This document shows, in pieces, positions 54,511 through 62,885 of a stretch of DNA of 64,000 nucleotides. Made by a program: the position numbers and the translations under genes. Under the pieces are notes generated by a model, which made no database searches, was not told where the DNA came from, and saw only the letters and a list, made by a program, of their open reading frames with translations. The stretch is from Polaribacter septentrionalilitoris (lineage in GTDB: Bacteria; Bacteroidota; Bacteroidia; Flavobacteriales; Flavobacteriaceae). The DNA lies in the NCBI RefSeq assembly GCF_009832745.1, contig NZ_VRMJ01000014.1, positions 372,001-436,000 on the forward strand. The letters are read 5' to 3'. Every line of letters starts with the position of its first letter. Within the stretch, counting starts at the first letter, position 1.

Positions 54511-54585
54511 GGTGAAAGACCGGTTTCGAACCGGCGACCTCCGGAACCACAATCCGGCGCTCTAACCAGCTGAGCTACAATCACC
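54511..54585 (-). tRNA. tRNA-His, anticodon GTG
   Basis: The minus strand folds as a cloverleaf. The D arm is AGCTCAGCTGGTTAGAGC, the anticodon stem CCGGA/TCCGG encloses TTGTGGT with GTG at positions 34-36, and the T arm is GCCGG-TTCGAAA-CCGGT. An extra G is found at the 5' end, the G(-1) needed by histidyl-tRNA synthetase. CCA is not encoded. The acceptor stem pairs GTGATTG with CTTTCAC, so two adjacent positions are U-U, which is unusual. A -7 box at 54603-54610 and a terminator at 54473 frame it. Confidence 0.88.
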
Positions 54586-54602
54586 ATTTGCGTTAGCGGT
54601 TG

Positions 54603-54610
54603 CAAATATA
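54603..54610 (-). promoter_or_regulatory. Candidate -7 box of tRNA-His
   Basis: The minus strand reads TATATTTG, an exact TANNTTTG match, about 18 bp before the tRNA 5' end. The same octamer lies before the polysaccharide operon. Confidence 0.5.
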
Positions 54611-54641
54611 ATTTATTTTTAATTTCTACGAAAAGAAAATT

Positions 54642-55358
54642 TTAAATTAATTTATCTAAACACTCAACAGCTGCATAACGTTCTGTTGTAAAGCCTTCTG
54701 CATGAGCTACACCAATTAATCTTCCTAAGTCTCTAGCTCTGTATTCTACACTATCTGTGAAATTCTTACTTGAAATAGGGGTTTGAGGCTCATCACTATT
54801 AGGGTTGAAAAATTGAGAACTATACGCTAAAACAGCATCTACTTTCTTATCAATAAATCCAGTTACATCTATAACAAAATCTGGTTCTATATTTTTCCAT
54901 TGTATATAATGATACACTAGTTTTGGTCTCCATTTTTCTTGAGGCTTACCTCCTATTTCTGTTTTAATTTTCAATAAACCACTTAAAAAACAAGCATCAG
55001 AAACCAAATTGCTTCCTTTAGGATGATCTATATGTCTATCATCAATTGCATTACACAGTACAATTTCTGGTTGATACTTTCGAATCATTTTAACAATTTC
55101 TATTTGATGTGATTTATCATTTGTAAAAAAACCATCAGCAAAAGCTAAATTCTCTCTTACTTTAACTCCCAATATATTAGCAGATTTCTCAGCTTCTTTA
55201 TCACGTAACTCAGCAGAACCACGGGTACCTAACTCACCTCTTGTTAAATCTATAATTCCAACTTTTTTACCTAAAGAAACTTCTTTTGCTATGGTTGCTC
55301 CACAACCTAATTCAACGTCATCTGGATGCGCTCCAAATGCCAAAACATCTAATTTCAT
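54642..55358 (-). CDS. bshB1: Bacillithiol biosynthesis deacetylase BshB1
   Basis: BshB1 removes the acetyl group from GlcNAc-malate, the second step of bacillithiol synthesis. The zinc motif AHPDDVELGCG is at the N-terminus (H11, D13, D14), and ITRGELGTRG-like DLTRGELGTRGS, DDRHIDHPKG and YYSSQF-like AYSSQFFNPN are also seen. The start is the ATG at 55358 (238 residues); an upstream in-frame ATG at 55385 would add nine residues not found in the family. Bacillithiol is known in Bacteroidota as well as Firmicutes. No other bsh gene is in the window. Confidence 0.9.
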   Translation of the reverse strand: MKLDVLAFGAHPDDVELGCGATIAKEVSLGKKVGIIDLTRGELGTRGSAELRDKEAEKSANILGVKVRENLAFADGFFTNDKSHQIEIVKMIRKYQPEIVLCNAIDDRHIDHPKGSNLVSDACFLSGLLKIKTEIGGKPQEKWRPKLVYHYIQWKNIEPDFVIDVTGFIDKKVDAVLAYSSQFFNPNSDEPQTPISSKNFTDSVEYRARDLGRLIGVAHAEGFTTERYAAVECLDKLI

Positions 55359-55604
55359 GGATACTTTTTTTAGTGTAAACATCAATTTTTAAAGAAATTT
55401 AAACTAAATTTCAATTTAAAATCGAATTCTATTCATCAAAAATAACCTTTTTAAACCTAATAATTGAGAAGGTGTTATTTCTATTTCGATTTCGTATTTG
55501 TTTTTAAAGAAATATTGAATTGTTTTTTAATAGAATCGTAAAAATTACATTATAAATGGTAGTATGATATATGTCAGGTTAAACCATTTGTATTGGTAAT
55601 AATT

Positions 55605-55612
55605 TAGCTTTG
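55605..55612 (+). promoter_or_regulatory. Candidate -7 box of the SLC13 permease gene
   Basis: TAGCTTTG matches TANNTTTG, 33 bp before the ATG. A TTTG lies only 14 bp upstream, shorter than the usual spacing, so this is a tentative call. The rest of the 260-bp gap between bshB1 and this gene shows no coding sequence. Confidence 0.35.
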
Positions 55613-55645
55613 TAAAACAAAACAACACTATAATAAATAGAAATT

Positions 55646-57484
55646 ATGATTTTAATGCTCGTTATTTTAACAATCACCATTGGGTTATTTGTTTGGGGTA
55701 AATACTCACCAGACGTTGTCGCACTTGTCTCTATGCTGAGTTTATTTTTGTGCGGAATTCTAGATTTACCTGAAACATTAAGCGGATTTAGTAACTCTAC
55801 TGTTATTATGATTGCTGGACTATTTATTATAGGTGAAGGTTTATCACAAACAGGATGGACAGCCTTAGCTGGTAAAAAACTTATTGCTTTAGCAGGAAAA
55901 AGTGTTCCAAAATTATTAGTTATTATAACCTTAGGATCTGGAGTTTTATCTGGTTTTGTGAGTAACACAGGTACAGTAGCTACTTTATTACCTGCTACTA
56001 TTTCTTCTGCTTGGAGTATTGGTACAATGCCTTCTAAAATATTAATTCCAGTAGCGTTTGGTTCTAACACAGGAGGATTATTGACTTTAACGGGTACACC
56101 ACCAAACATTATCGCAAATAATGCATTAATTGATGCAGGTTTTGAAGGGTTTTCTTTCTTTGAATTTGGGCTTATTGGGCTACCTCTTTTAATTATTGCA
56201 TTGGTTTATTTTAGATATGTAGGATATAAAATTTTACCAAAAAACAAAACCAATAACAAACCTGTTAATATTGATACTACTTTGCACGAATGGATAGAAG
56301 CTTATCAAATTGATAATGACTATTACAGACTTAGAATTCGTTCTATATCTCCTTTGATTAATACGAATTTAAGTGATTGGGACCTTGAAGACAAGTATCG
56401 TATTAATGTTATTCGTTTAAAAAGAAGACATCCTAATAGATTAAAAGGAACGCAACCCTTTATAGAGTTTCCAGAACCAGAAACAGATCTTAGATACCAT
56501 GATATTATTACTGTAAAAGGAACAACAGAAGATATTAATAGATTAATGATTGAATTTAGATTAGGTTTATTACCAAAAGAATCTGCAAAAACCGAGTTAA
56601 GACACAACTTGATAAACCAAGAGGTTGGTATGGCAGAAGTTTTAGTAACTCCTAAATCTTTATTAGTTGGACGAAGAATAAAACTGAAAGAATATTTTAA
56701 AAGATATGGAATTCAATTACTAGCTGCTTCTAGAAAAAGAGAACCTTTTTTAGAAGAAGAAATGAGAGTAAATGCTGGTGATAGTTTTATTATTAGAGGT
56801 ACTTGGGAAGACATTGAAAATTTAAAAAACCAGCACAAAAACATTGTTGTTGTGGGTAGCCCAGAAGAAATGGTAAAAGATGTGGATGAGTTAACTCCGA
56901 AATCTTATATTGCATTAGGTGCTTTAGTCTTAATGATTGTTCTTTTAGTCATTAAGGCAGTTCCAGGAGCAATTGCCGCTTTAATTTGTGCAGGAATTGT
57001 ATTATTCTCTGGATGTGTTCCTTTCACAAAAGCATATAAAAGCATAAGTTTTACCAGTGTTGTAATGATTGCAGCCATGATACCTATGGGAGTTGCCATT
57101 CAAAAAACAGGAACAGCAGAATTAATATCTAACACATTAATAAGTTTCTTAGGTAAAGAAAACCCTACATTATTATTAGGAGGAATCTTTATTCTAACAA
57201 CAACATTTAGTCAGTTTATCAACAATTCTGCAACAGCCGTTTTAATGGCACCAATTGTAATTTTAGCAGCTGGAACATTAGGCATATCACCAGAACCATT
57301 ATTAATTACTATTGCTATTAGTGCTTCTACAGCATTCCTTACCCCTATTGGAACAACAACTAACGCAATGGTTATGAGTTCTGGAGGTTATAAATTTATG
57401 GATTACTTAAAAGTAGGGTTACCTTTATTGTTATTGTTCTTTATCGTAACAATGATATTGGTTCCTATCATTTGGCCTTTCTAG
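55646..57484 (+). CDS. SLC13/DASS-type anion permease with two RCK_C domains
   Basis: The 612 residues have two membrane halves flanking two TrkA_C (RCK_C) regulatory domains at about 210-290 and 300-390. SNTGTVATLLP at 106-116 and NTGGLLTLTGTPPNIIAN at 141-158 in the first half, and FINNSATAVLMAP and TPIGTTTNAMVMS in the second, are the paired SNT-type motifs of sodium/sulfate or dicarboxylate transporters. About ten membrane helices are seen. The substrate (sulfate, thiosulfate, dicarboxylate) is not predictable; the next gene is a sulfur-amino-acid enzyme, which weakly favours a sulfur anion. A terminator follows at 57514. Confidence 0.88.
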   Translation: MILMLVILTITIGLFVWGKYSPDVVALVSMLSLFLCGILDLPETLSGFSNSTVIMIAGLFIIGEGLSQTGWTALAGKKLIALAGKSVPKLLVIITLGSGVLSGFVSNTGTVATLLPATISSAWSIGTMPSKILIPVAFGSNTGGLLTLTGTPPNIIANNALIDAGFEGFSFFEFGLIGLPLLIIALVYFRYVGYKILPKNKTNNKPVNIDTTLHEWIEAYQIDNDYYRLRIRSISPLINTNLSDWDLEDKYRINVIRLKRRHPNRLKGTQPFIEFPEPETDLRYHDIITVKGTTEDINRLMIEFRLGLLPKESAKTELRHNLINQEVGMAEVLVTPKSLLVGRRIKLKEYFKRYGIQLLAASRKREPFLEEEMRVNAGDSFIIRGTWEDIENLKNQHKNIVVVGSPEEMVKDVDELTPKSYIALGALVLMIVLLVIKAVPGAIAALICAGIVLFSGCVPFTKAYKSISFTSVVMIAAMIPMGVAIQKTGTAELISNTLISFLGKENPTLLLGGIFILTTTFSQFINNSATAVLMAPIVILAAGTLGISPEPLLITIAISASTAFLTPIGTTTNAMVMSSGGYKFMDYLKVGLPLLLLFFIVTMILVPIIWPF

Positions 57485-57513
57485 AGTTTTTTTTAATAAA
57501 TTGATTTTTAATT

Positions 57514-57545
57514 AAAAAGCGAAACACTAATGTTTCGCTTTTTTT
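57514..57545. terminator. Bidirectional terminator overlapping the end of the PLP enzyme gene
   Basis: AGCGAAACA and TGTTTCGCT form a 9-bp stem with AAAA before and T run after. The left arm and loop include the final codons and the stop codon of the minus-strand gene that ends at 57527. Confidence 0.8.
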
Positions 57546-58684
57546 ATGGCTTGTTCTATATCTTCAATTAAATCTTCTGGTTCTTCAATACCAACAGAAA
57601 AACGAATTAACCCCTCTTTAATTCCTCTTTCTAAACGTTCTTTTTCACTTAAAAGCGCATGTGTAGTTTGTGTAGGACTCACAGTTGTGCTTTCCAAACC
57701 TGCCAAACTCATTGAAGGTTTTATCAGTTGTAAATTATTCTGAAAAATCATTGGATTTATTCCTTCCTCCAACTCAAAAGACAACATCGCACCAAAACCT
57801 TTCATTTGTTTTTTAGCCAATGCATACTGTGGATGACTTTTTAACCCAGGATAATATACTGTATCAATATCATTACTCTGCTCTAAATATTCAGCCATTG
57901 TCTGTGCATTTTTGGTTTGTGCTGTAACACGAAGATTCAATGTTTTTAAGCTTCTTTCTAACAACCAAACTGTTTGATCACTTAAGTTTCCACCAAAATT
58001 AATAGCAGTTTGCCAAATTTTCTCAATGTGATTTTTTGATGCAGCTATGGCTCCCGCAGAAATATCAGAATGACCTCCCATATATTTTGTAGCAGAATGC
58101 AATACAATATCAATTCCAAAATCAACAGGATTTTGATTGATTGGTGAAGCAAACGTATTATCAATCATTGTTAAAATGTCATGTTCTTTTGCTAAGGATG
58201 ATATGGCTTGCATGTCCGTTATTCCTAATAATGGATTTGAAGGTGTTTCTATATATAAAATTTTGGTATTCTCTTTAATCAAACTTTTAAAATCATCTAC
58301 TTTATCAGATTCTGTAAACGAATATTCTATTCCGTATTTATCAAATTCAGAAACAATAAAGTTATATGTACCTCCGTAAATGACTTGCTGCACAATTACG
58401 TGATCTCCCTTTTGCAAAAAAGCCATTAGCGCAGATGAAATTGCAGCCATACCAGAAGTAAAAACCAAAGCATCTTCTGTTTTTTCTAATGCTGCAATTT
58501 TTTTGTGTAACATCTCTTGATTTGGTGTGTTGTAATAACGTGGATAACGTTTTACATCAACATTATCAAAAGCGTATGAAGTAGACATATATATAGGAGA
58601 AACTGCCCCTTTAAACTGTTCGTCTTTAACTTCACCAACATGAACACAGGTTGTATTTATTCCGAGTTTTTTATTTTTTTTCAT
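57527..58684 (-). CDS. Transsulfuration-type PLP enzyme (cystathionine gamma-synthase/lyase or methionine gamma-lyase family)
   Basis: The 385 residues belong to the Cys/Met metabolism PLP family. SATKYMGGHSD carries the PLP lysine K200, LTMIDNTFASP the ring-contacting D175, and TTCVHVGEV, PIYMSTSYAF and IETPSNPLL are conserved. The family covers cystathionine gamma-synthase, gamma-lyase and methionine gamma-lyase. I cannot tell which reaction applies; no residues unique to one are obvious. A sulfur-metabolism role fits the adjacent anion permease. The gene is transcribed away from the DUF2520 gene. Confidence 0.85.
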   Translation of the reverse strand: MKKNKKLGINTTCVHVGEVKDEQFKGAVSPIYMSTSYAFDNVDVKRYPRYYNTPNQEMLHKKIAALEKTEDALVFTSGMAAISSALMAFLQKGDHVIVQQVIYGGTYNFIVSEFDKYGIEYSFTESDKVDDFKSLIKENTKILYIETPSNPLLGITDMQAISSLAKEHDILTMIDNTFASPINQNPVDFGIDIVLHSATKYMGGHSDISAGAIAASKNHIEKIWQTAINFGGNLSDQTVWLLERSLKTLNLRVTAQTKNAQTMAEYLEQSNDIDTVYYPGLKSHPQYALAKKQMKGFGAMLSFELEEGINPMIFQNNLQLIKPSMSLAGLESTTVSPTQTTHALLSEKERLERGIKEGLIRFSVGIEEPEDLIEDIEQAIKKAKH

Positions 58685-58756
58685 TTGATCTATTTCTGTT
58701 CGCTAAATTAACAATTCTTAAATTATCTTTTCTTAAAATTTCAATATCTTCGTGAT

Positions 58757-59452
58757 ATGATATCAGTTTTACTTGTTGGTAACGGAAACGTAGCAACTCA
58801 TTTACATAACGCTTTTTTACAAGCTGATGAAGTTAATGTTACCCAAATTAGTTCAAGAAAATTAAATCATGTCCCTGAAGCTGACATCACCATTATTGCA
58901 GTTTCTGATGATGCCATTGCAGAAATTTCCTCAAAAATTAACAATTCTTTTGTGGTGCATACTTCTGGTGGATGTGCAATTAACGAGTTGAAAAACCATA
59001 CTCAAAAAGGAGTCTTTTACATGTTGCAGACGTTTTCTAAAGATAAAAAAGTCGACTTTTCTGAAGTTCCATTTTGTTTAGAAGCACAAAATCAAAAAGA
59101 CTTACAATTACTCGAAAAATTGGCGAAATCTATTGGAACAAAAATTTTTACAATTGATTCTAAGCAAAGAAAAGCATTGCATGTTGCTGCTGTTTTTGTA
59201 AATAATTTCACCAATCATTTGTATAAAATTGGTAATGACATTTGTAAAGAGCATAAGGTTCCTTTTGAAATTTTACAACCATTAATTGAAGAAACTGCCC
59301 ATAAAATCAATACTTTACCCCCTGAAAAAGCACAAACAGGACCTGCAATTAGAAATGATATGGTTACAATTAAAAATCATTTAGATTTGCTGAATTGCAA
59401 TCAAGAAATAATTTATAAAATCTTAACAAAATCAATCCAAAATGGACATTAG
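58757..59452 (+). CDS. Rossmann-fold and DUF2520 domain protein
   Basis: A 231-residue protein with an N-terminal NADP-type Rossmann fold (VLLVGNGNVATHLHNAF, then ADITIIAVSDDAIAEI) and a helical DUF2520 domain in the second half (ALHVAAVFVNNFTNHLY, then LPPEKAQTGPAIRND). The family resembles F420- or NADP-dependent oxidoreductases, but its reaction is unknown. The gene may be leaderless, since a TATCTTCG sits 5 bp before the ATG. It overlaps the KdsC-like gene by 11 bp, suggesting co-translation. Confidence 0.88.
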   Translation: MISVLLVGNGNVATHLHNAFLQADEVNVTQISSRKLNHVPEADITIIAVSDDAIAEISSKINNSFVVHTSGGCAINELKNHTQKGVFYMLQTFSKDKKVDFSEVPFCLEAQNQKDLQLLEKLAKSIGTKIFTIDSKQRKALHVAAVFVNNFTNHLYKIGNDICKEHKVPFEILQPLIEETAHKINTLPPEKAQTGPAIRNDMVTIKNHLDLLNCNQEIIYKILTKSIQNGH

Positions 59453-59972
59453 TTACAAACAATTATTACCCAATATTTCCACTTTTATTTTTGATGTTGA
59501 CGGTGTTTTAACAAACGGAATGCTTACAATAATGCCAGATGGAGAGTTGGTAAGGCACATGAATGTAAAAGATGGTTATGCTATAAAAATAGCTTTAAAT
59601 ACAGGCTTTAGAGTTTGTATTATTTCTGGTGGAACGAATCAAGCTGTAAAAAGTAGATTGGCAGCCTTAGGAATTTCTGACATCTATTTAGGAGCACATA
59701 ACAAAATACAACAATACAATGAAATTGTTGAAAAATACAATTTGAATCCTGAGCATATTTTATATATGGGCGATGATATTCCTGATATACCTGTAATGCA
59801 AAAAGTAGGTATGCCTTCTTGCCCAAATGATGCAGTGTCAGAAGTTCAAAAAACAGCAAAATATATTTCTAATAAAAAAGGCGGTGAAGGCTGTGTTAGA
59901 GATGTTATTGAACAAGTTTTAAAAGTTCAAGAAAAATGGGATAACTATTTTGATGCCACACTACAATCTTAA
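59442..59972 (+). CDS. kdsC: HAD family phosphatase, KdsC-like (KDO-8-phosphate phosphatase)
   Basis: KdsC removes phosphate from 3-deoxy-D-manno-octulosonate 8-phosphate in KDO synthesis for lipopolysaccharide. The 176 residues have the HAD motifs FDVDGVLT at 17-24 (D18, D20), ISGG near 61-64, K88 and GDDIPDIP at 110-117, with no cap domain, as in KdsC. The ending VQEKWD is also typical. It overlaps the DUF2520 gene, an arrangement whose meaning is not clear. Another HAD phosphatase role cannot be excluded. Confidence 0.85.
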   Translation: MDISYKQLLPNISTFIFDVDGVLTNGMLTIMPDGELVRHMNVKDGYAIKIALNTGFRVCIISGGTNQAVKSRLAALGISDIYLGAHNKIQQYNEIVEKYNLNPEHILYMGDDIPDIPVMQKVGMPSCPNDAVSEVQKTAKYISNKKGGEGCVRDVIEQVLKVQEKWDNYFDATLQS

Positions 59973-59998
59973 TAACAACTTTCAAAATTTATAAAATT

Positions 59999-60424
59999 AT
60001 GAATAAAACAATTTTAACTTTTACTTTGTTTCTTTTTTCAATTTCAATGAATTCTCAAACTATTTTTGGAAAATGGCATTCTACTAATGAAGAAACTGGA
60101 AAAGTAGATTCTGTTATAGAAGTGTATGAAAAAAATGGAAAAGCGTTCGCAAAAGTTGTTGAGATTAAAAACCCTGATAGAAAAAATGCTCTCTGTGATT
60201 TATGCGAAGGTAAAAACAAGAACAAACCCATTTTAGGTTTAAACATACTTACAGGTTTAGAAAAAGATGATGACGAATGGTCTGGAGGTAAAATTTTAGA
60301 CCCAAGAAATGGTAAAGTTTATAAATGTTACATCAAATTAGAAGAACCTAACAAGCTAAAAATTAGAGGCTATATTGGTTTTGCTTTGATAGGAAAAACG
60401 GCCTATTGGACTAGAGCAAAATAA
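59999..60424 (+). CDS. Exported DUF2147 family protein
   Basis: A 141-residue protein with a signal peptide (MNKTILTFTLFLFSISMNSQ) and a compact beta-rich domain starting FGKWHS. The two cysteines in CDLC at 66-69 may form a disulfide or bind metal. The pattern WSGGKILDPRNGKVYKCYI is characteristic of DUF2147. Function is unknown. It lies 26 bp after the KdsC-like gene. Confidence 0.88.
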   Translation: MNKTILTFTLFLFSISMNSQTIFGKWHSTNEETGKVDSVIEVYEKNGKAFAKVVEIKNPDRKNALCDLCEGKNKNKPILGLNILTGLEKDDDEWSGGKILDPRNGKVYKCYIKLEEPNKLKIRGYIGFALIGKTAYWTRAK

Positions 60425-60442
60425 ATTAAATAACACAAACCT

Positions 60443-60985
60443 ATGAAGCGTTTTATCAATTTAACTCTGTTAATATTTTTATTTTCATTAGCTTTACCTT
60501 CATTTGGTCAACAAAACGATTTTATAAGAGATTATATAGAAAGGTTAGAGAATTCAAGAAAATATTTAATTCTTGTTGCTGAAGAAATGCCTGAAAATAA
60601 ATACAAATTTAAGGCATCTCCTGAATCAATGAGTTTTGAAGAAAACTTAATGCATATTGCTTGGGCAATGGATTGGCACAGTCAATCTCTTTTAGGAGGT
60701 CGTAAGGCAAGAGACTGGAATACAGATAATGAATTAAAAGTTGCGGATAAATCTAAAAAACAAATGATTACAACTGTTGATAAGACATTTAAAGAAACTA
60801 TTAAATTCATCTCAAAATTTGATCCGTCTAAGTTCAATGACAGATTAGACTATTTAGGTTTAGATAGAACAAAACGACAAATTTTTCTATTACTTGCAGA
60901 TCATATTACAAATCATAGAGCACAGATGTTAGTATATTTAAGACTCAATGGCCTTAAACCTCCAAGATATATTTTATATCAGTAA
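60443..60985 (+). CDS. DinB-like protein with signal peptide
   Basis: A 180-residue protein with a signal peptide (FINLTLLIFLFSLALPSFG) followed by a four-helix DinB-like domain. Three possible metal ligands of the DinB fold are H72 (LMHIAWAMDWH), H154 and H158 (LLADHITNHRAQM). Exported DinB proteins are frequent in Bacteroidota, but what they do is unknown. The gene ends 6 bp from the convergent pcm gene, so their transcripts run into each other. Confidence 0.86.
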   Translation: MKRFINLTLLIFLFSLALPSFGQQNDFIRDYIERLENSRKYLILVAEEMPENKYKFKASPESMSFEENLMHIAWAMDWHSQSLLGGRKARDWNTDNELKVADKSKKQMITTVDKTFKETIKFISKFDPSKFNDRLDYLGLDRTKRQIFLLLADHITNHRAQMLVYLRLNGLKPPRYILYQ

Positions 60986-60991
60986 AGAAAG

Positions 60992-61633
60992 CTAATTTTT
61001 CTCTTCTAACATGGGCACAAAAGCAAAATCACCTAATTCATGTTTTTCAAATTCTTTGGCAGACTTTCTAATAAACAGTGTCATTATTTGGGTTTTATCT
61101 CCAACAGGAATCAACAACTTTCCTCCCACTTTTAACTGTGCTAATAAAGGTTTTGGCACAAAAGGAGCACCAGCCGTAACAATAATGTGATGAAAAGGAG
61201 CTTGCTCTGTTAGTCCTTTATATCCATCACCAAAAATAAATTTCTTAGGCTTATACCCTAATTTTGGCAAAAAGTTAGATGTCTTTTTAAACAATTCATG
61301 TTGTCTTTCTATAGAGTACACTTCTGCTTTTAACTCTAATAAAACTGCAGTTTGATATCCAGAACCTGTTCCTATCTCCAATACTTTATCTCCTTTTTGA
61401 ACAGCCAAAGTTTGCGATTGAAAAGCAACCGTATAAGGTTGAGAAATGGTTTGTTCTGCAGCAATTGGAAACGCTTTGTCTTGGTATGCATGCGACTCAA
61501 AACTGCTATCAATAAACAAGTGTCTTGGAATTTTTCTGATAGCGTTTAATACATTTTCATCGGTAATTCCTTTTGCTTGCAACACAGTAGCTAACTGATT
61601 TCTAAGTCCTTGATGTTTAGAAGTATCTTTCAA
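60992..61633 (-). CDS. pcm: Protein-L-isoaspartate O-methyltransferase
   Basis: Pcm methylates isoaspartyl residues so that damaged proteins can be repaired. The 213 residues have AYQDKAFPI followed by QTISQPYTVA, the SAM-binding motif VLEIGTGSGYQTAVL, DGYKGLTEQAPFHHIIVTAG and IPVG near the end, all family features, at usual length. The predicted start is clear. It is divergent to the Gfo/Idh/MocA gene with a 117-bp promoter region in between. Confidence 0.93.
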   Translation of the reverse strand: MKDTSKHQGLRNQLATVLQAKGITDENVLNAIRKIPRHLFIDSSFESHAYQDKAFPIAAEQTISQPYTVAFQSQTLAVQKGDKVLEIGTGSGYQTAVLLELKAEVYSIERQHELFKKTSNFLPKLGYKPKKFIFGDGYKGLTEQAPFHHIIVTAGAPFVPKPLLAQLKVGGKLLIPVGDKTQIMTLFIRKSAKEFEKHELGDFAFVPMLEEKN

Positions 61634-61694
61634 TAGTGTAAAATTTCTGAAATCTAAAAATAGTAATTAATCCTAATAAATAGGCATAAAATTG

Positions 61695-61702
61695 TATCTT
61701 TG
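61695..61702 (+). promoter_or_regulatory. Candidate -7 box of the Gfo/Idh/MocA gene
   Basis: TATCTTTG fits TANNTTTG. With transcription starting near 61708, the ATG at 61751 follows a leader of about 43 bp that contains the hairpin CGATTTT-TC-AAAATCG at 61711-61726. This makes any start at 61700 unlikely. Confidence 0.5.
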
Positions 61703-61750
61703 TTAGCGGTCGATTTTTCAAAATCGGAAAACACACAAAAACAATTATTT

Positions 61751-62710
61751 ATGTTAAAAGCCGGAGTTTTAGGTGCGGGTCACTTAGGGAAAATTCATTT
61801 ACGTTTATTACAAGAATCCAATAAATTTGAGTTGGTTGGTTTTTATGACCCTTCTAAAGAAAATGCAAAAAAAGTTGCTGATGAATTTGGCTATACCTCT
61901 TTTGATTCTATTGATGCTTTAATTGATGCTGTTGAAGTAGTAGACATTGTAACTCCTACACTTTCTCATTTTGAATGTGCCAAAAAAGCGATAGAAAAAG
62001 GATGTCATATTTTTATTGAAAAACCCATCACTAAAACTGTTTTAGAAGCAGAAGCTTTAAAAACGTTGGCAAGCCAATATCATATTATGGGGCAAGTTGG
62101 TCATGTAGAACGATTTAACCCTGCATTTACGGCAGTTAAAGATAAGATTGACAACCCAATGTTTATTGAAACTCACAGATTAGCTGAGTTTAATCCAAGA
62201 GGCACAGATGTTCCTGTGGTTTTAGATTTAATGATTCATGATATTGATATTATTCTTTCTGTTGTAAAATCTGAAGTAAAAAATGTACACGCAAGTGGTG
62301 TTGCTGTAATTTCTGATACTCCAGATATTGCCAATGCTAGAATTGAGTTTGAAAATGGTTGTGTTGCCAATTTAACAGCAAGTAGAATTTCTATGAAAAA
62401 TATGCGTAAATCACGGTTTTTTCAAAAAGATGCATATATTTCTGTAAACTTTTTAAGCAAAGAATCTGAAGTTGTAAGAATGAAAGATGTTCCAGAAAAT
62501 CCTGATGAATTTGCCATGGTTTTACAAAATGCAGAAGGTGTTAAAAAACAAATTTATTTTGAGAATCCTGAGATTGAAAATAACAACGCAATTTTAGATG
62601 AACTAGAAACTTTTGCAGATGCAATTAACAATAACACAACTCCTGTTGTAACGTTAAGCCAAGGGACAGAAGCTTTAAGAGTAGCTCAAATGGTGATTGA
62701 TTGTTTTTAG
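61751..62710 (+). CDS. Gfo/Idh/MocA family NAD(P)-dependent oxidoreductase
   Basis: The 319 residues begin with a Rossmann NAD-binding motif (GVLGAGHLGKIHLRLL) and have IFIEKPITK (the EKP motif) and HVERFNPAF in the middle. HDIDIIL near 175 is a possible catalytic or substrate-binding region. The C-terminal beta-sheet domain follows. The family oxidises or reduces sugars and related compounds; the substrate here is unknown. A start at 61700 (17 residues longer) would place codons upstream of the transcription start, so I use 61751. Confidence 0.88.
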   Translation: MLKAGVLGAGHLGKIHLRLLQESNKFELVGFYDPSKENAKKVADEFGYTSFDSIDALIDAVEVVDIVTPTLSHFECAKKAIEKGCHIFIEKPITKTVLEAEALKTLASQYHIMGQVGHVERFNPAFTAVKDKIDNPMFIETHRLAEFNPRGTDVPVVLDLMIHDIDIILSVVKSEVKNVHASGVAVISDTPDIANARIEFENGCVANLTASRISMKNMRKSRFFQKDAYISVNFLSKESEVVRMKDVPENPDEFAMVLQNAEGVKKQIYFENPEIENNNAILDELETFADAINNNTTPVVTLSQGTEALRVAQMVIDCF

Positions 62711-62724
62711 TGCACTAAGAAATT

Positions 62725-62751
62725 GAGTAATTCGATAAAAAATTACTCTTT
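62725..62751 (+). terminator. Probable hairpin terminator of the oxidoreductase gene
   Basis: GAGTAATT and AATTACTC form an 8-bp stem around an 8-nt loop followed by TTT. The T run is short, so efficiency is uncertain. Confidence 0.5.
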
Positions 62752-62778
62752 CTAAGTACACAAAAAGTTAACAAATAA

Positions 62779-62859
62779 GTGCGTTAAGGATTGAGCGGTT
62801 TGTTTGAGCTCTTTTTGTAAAACAAAAAAGCGAGTAGCGAAAGCCTGTTAAAACGCCCA
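62779..62859. other. Structured intergenic element, possible RNA
   Basis: The ends GCGTT and AACGC pair and enclose CTTTTTGT-AAA-ACAAAAAAG and a GC-GAAA-GC tetraloop. It lies between the oxidoreductase and the dehydrogenase gene, with no coding frame. It resembles dispersed intergenic elements of flavobacteria in my memory, but this is unverified. It may be a transcript end, a regulatory leader or a repeat. Confidence 0.45.
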
Positions 62860-62885
62860 AATAATAATCCTAAAATTTAGTATTG

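Noticed and set aside
61700..61750. Start of the Gfo/Idh/MocA gene at a TTG at 61700
   Set aside because: A TATCTTTG -7 box overlaps that position, so the transcript begins downstream; the Rossmann motif begins right after the ATG at 61751.
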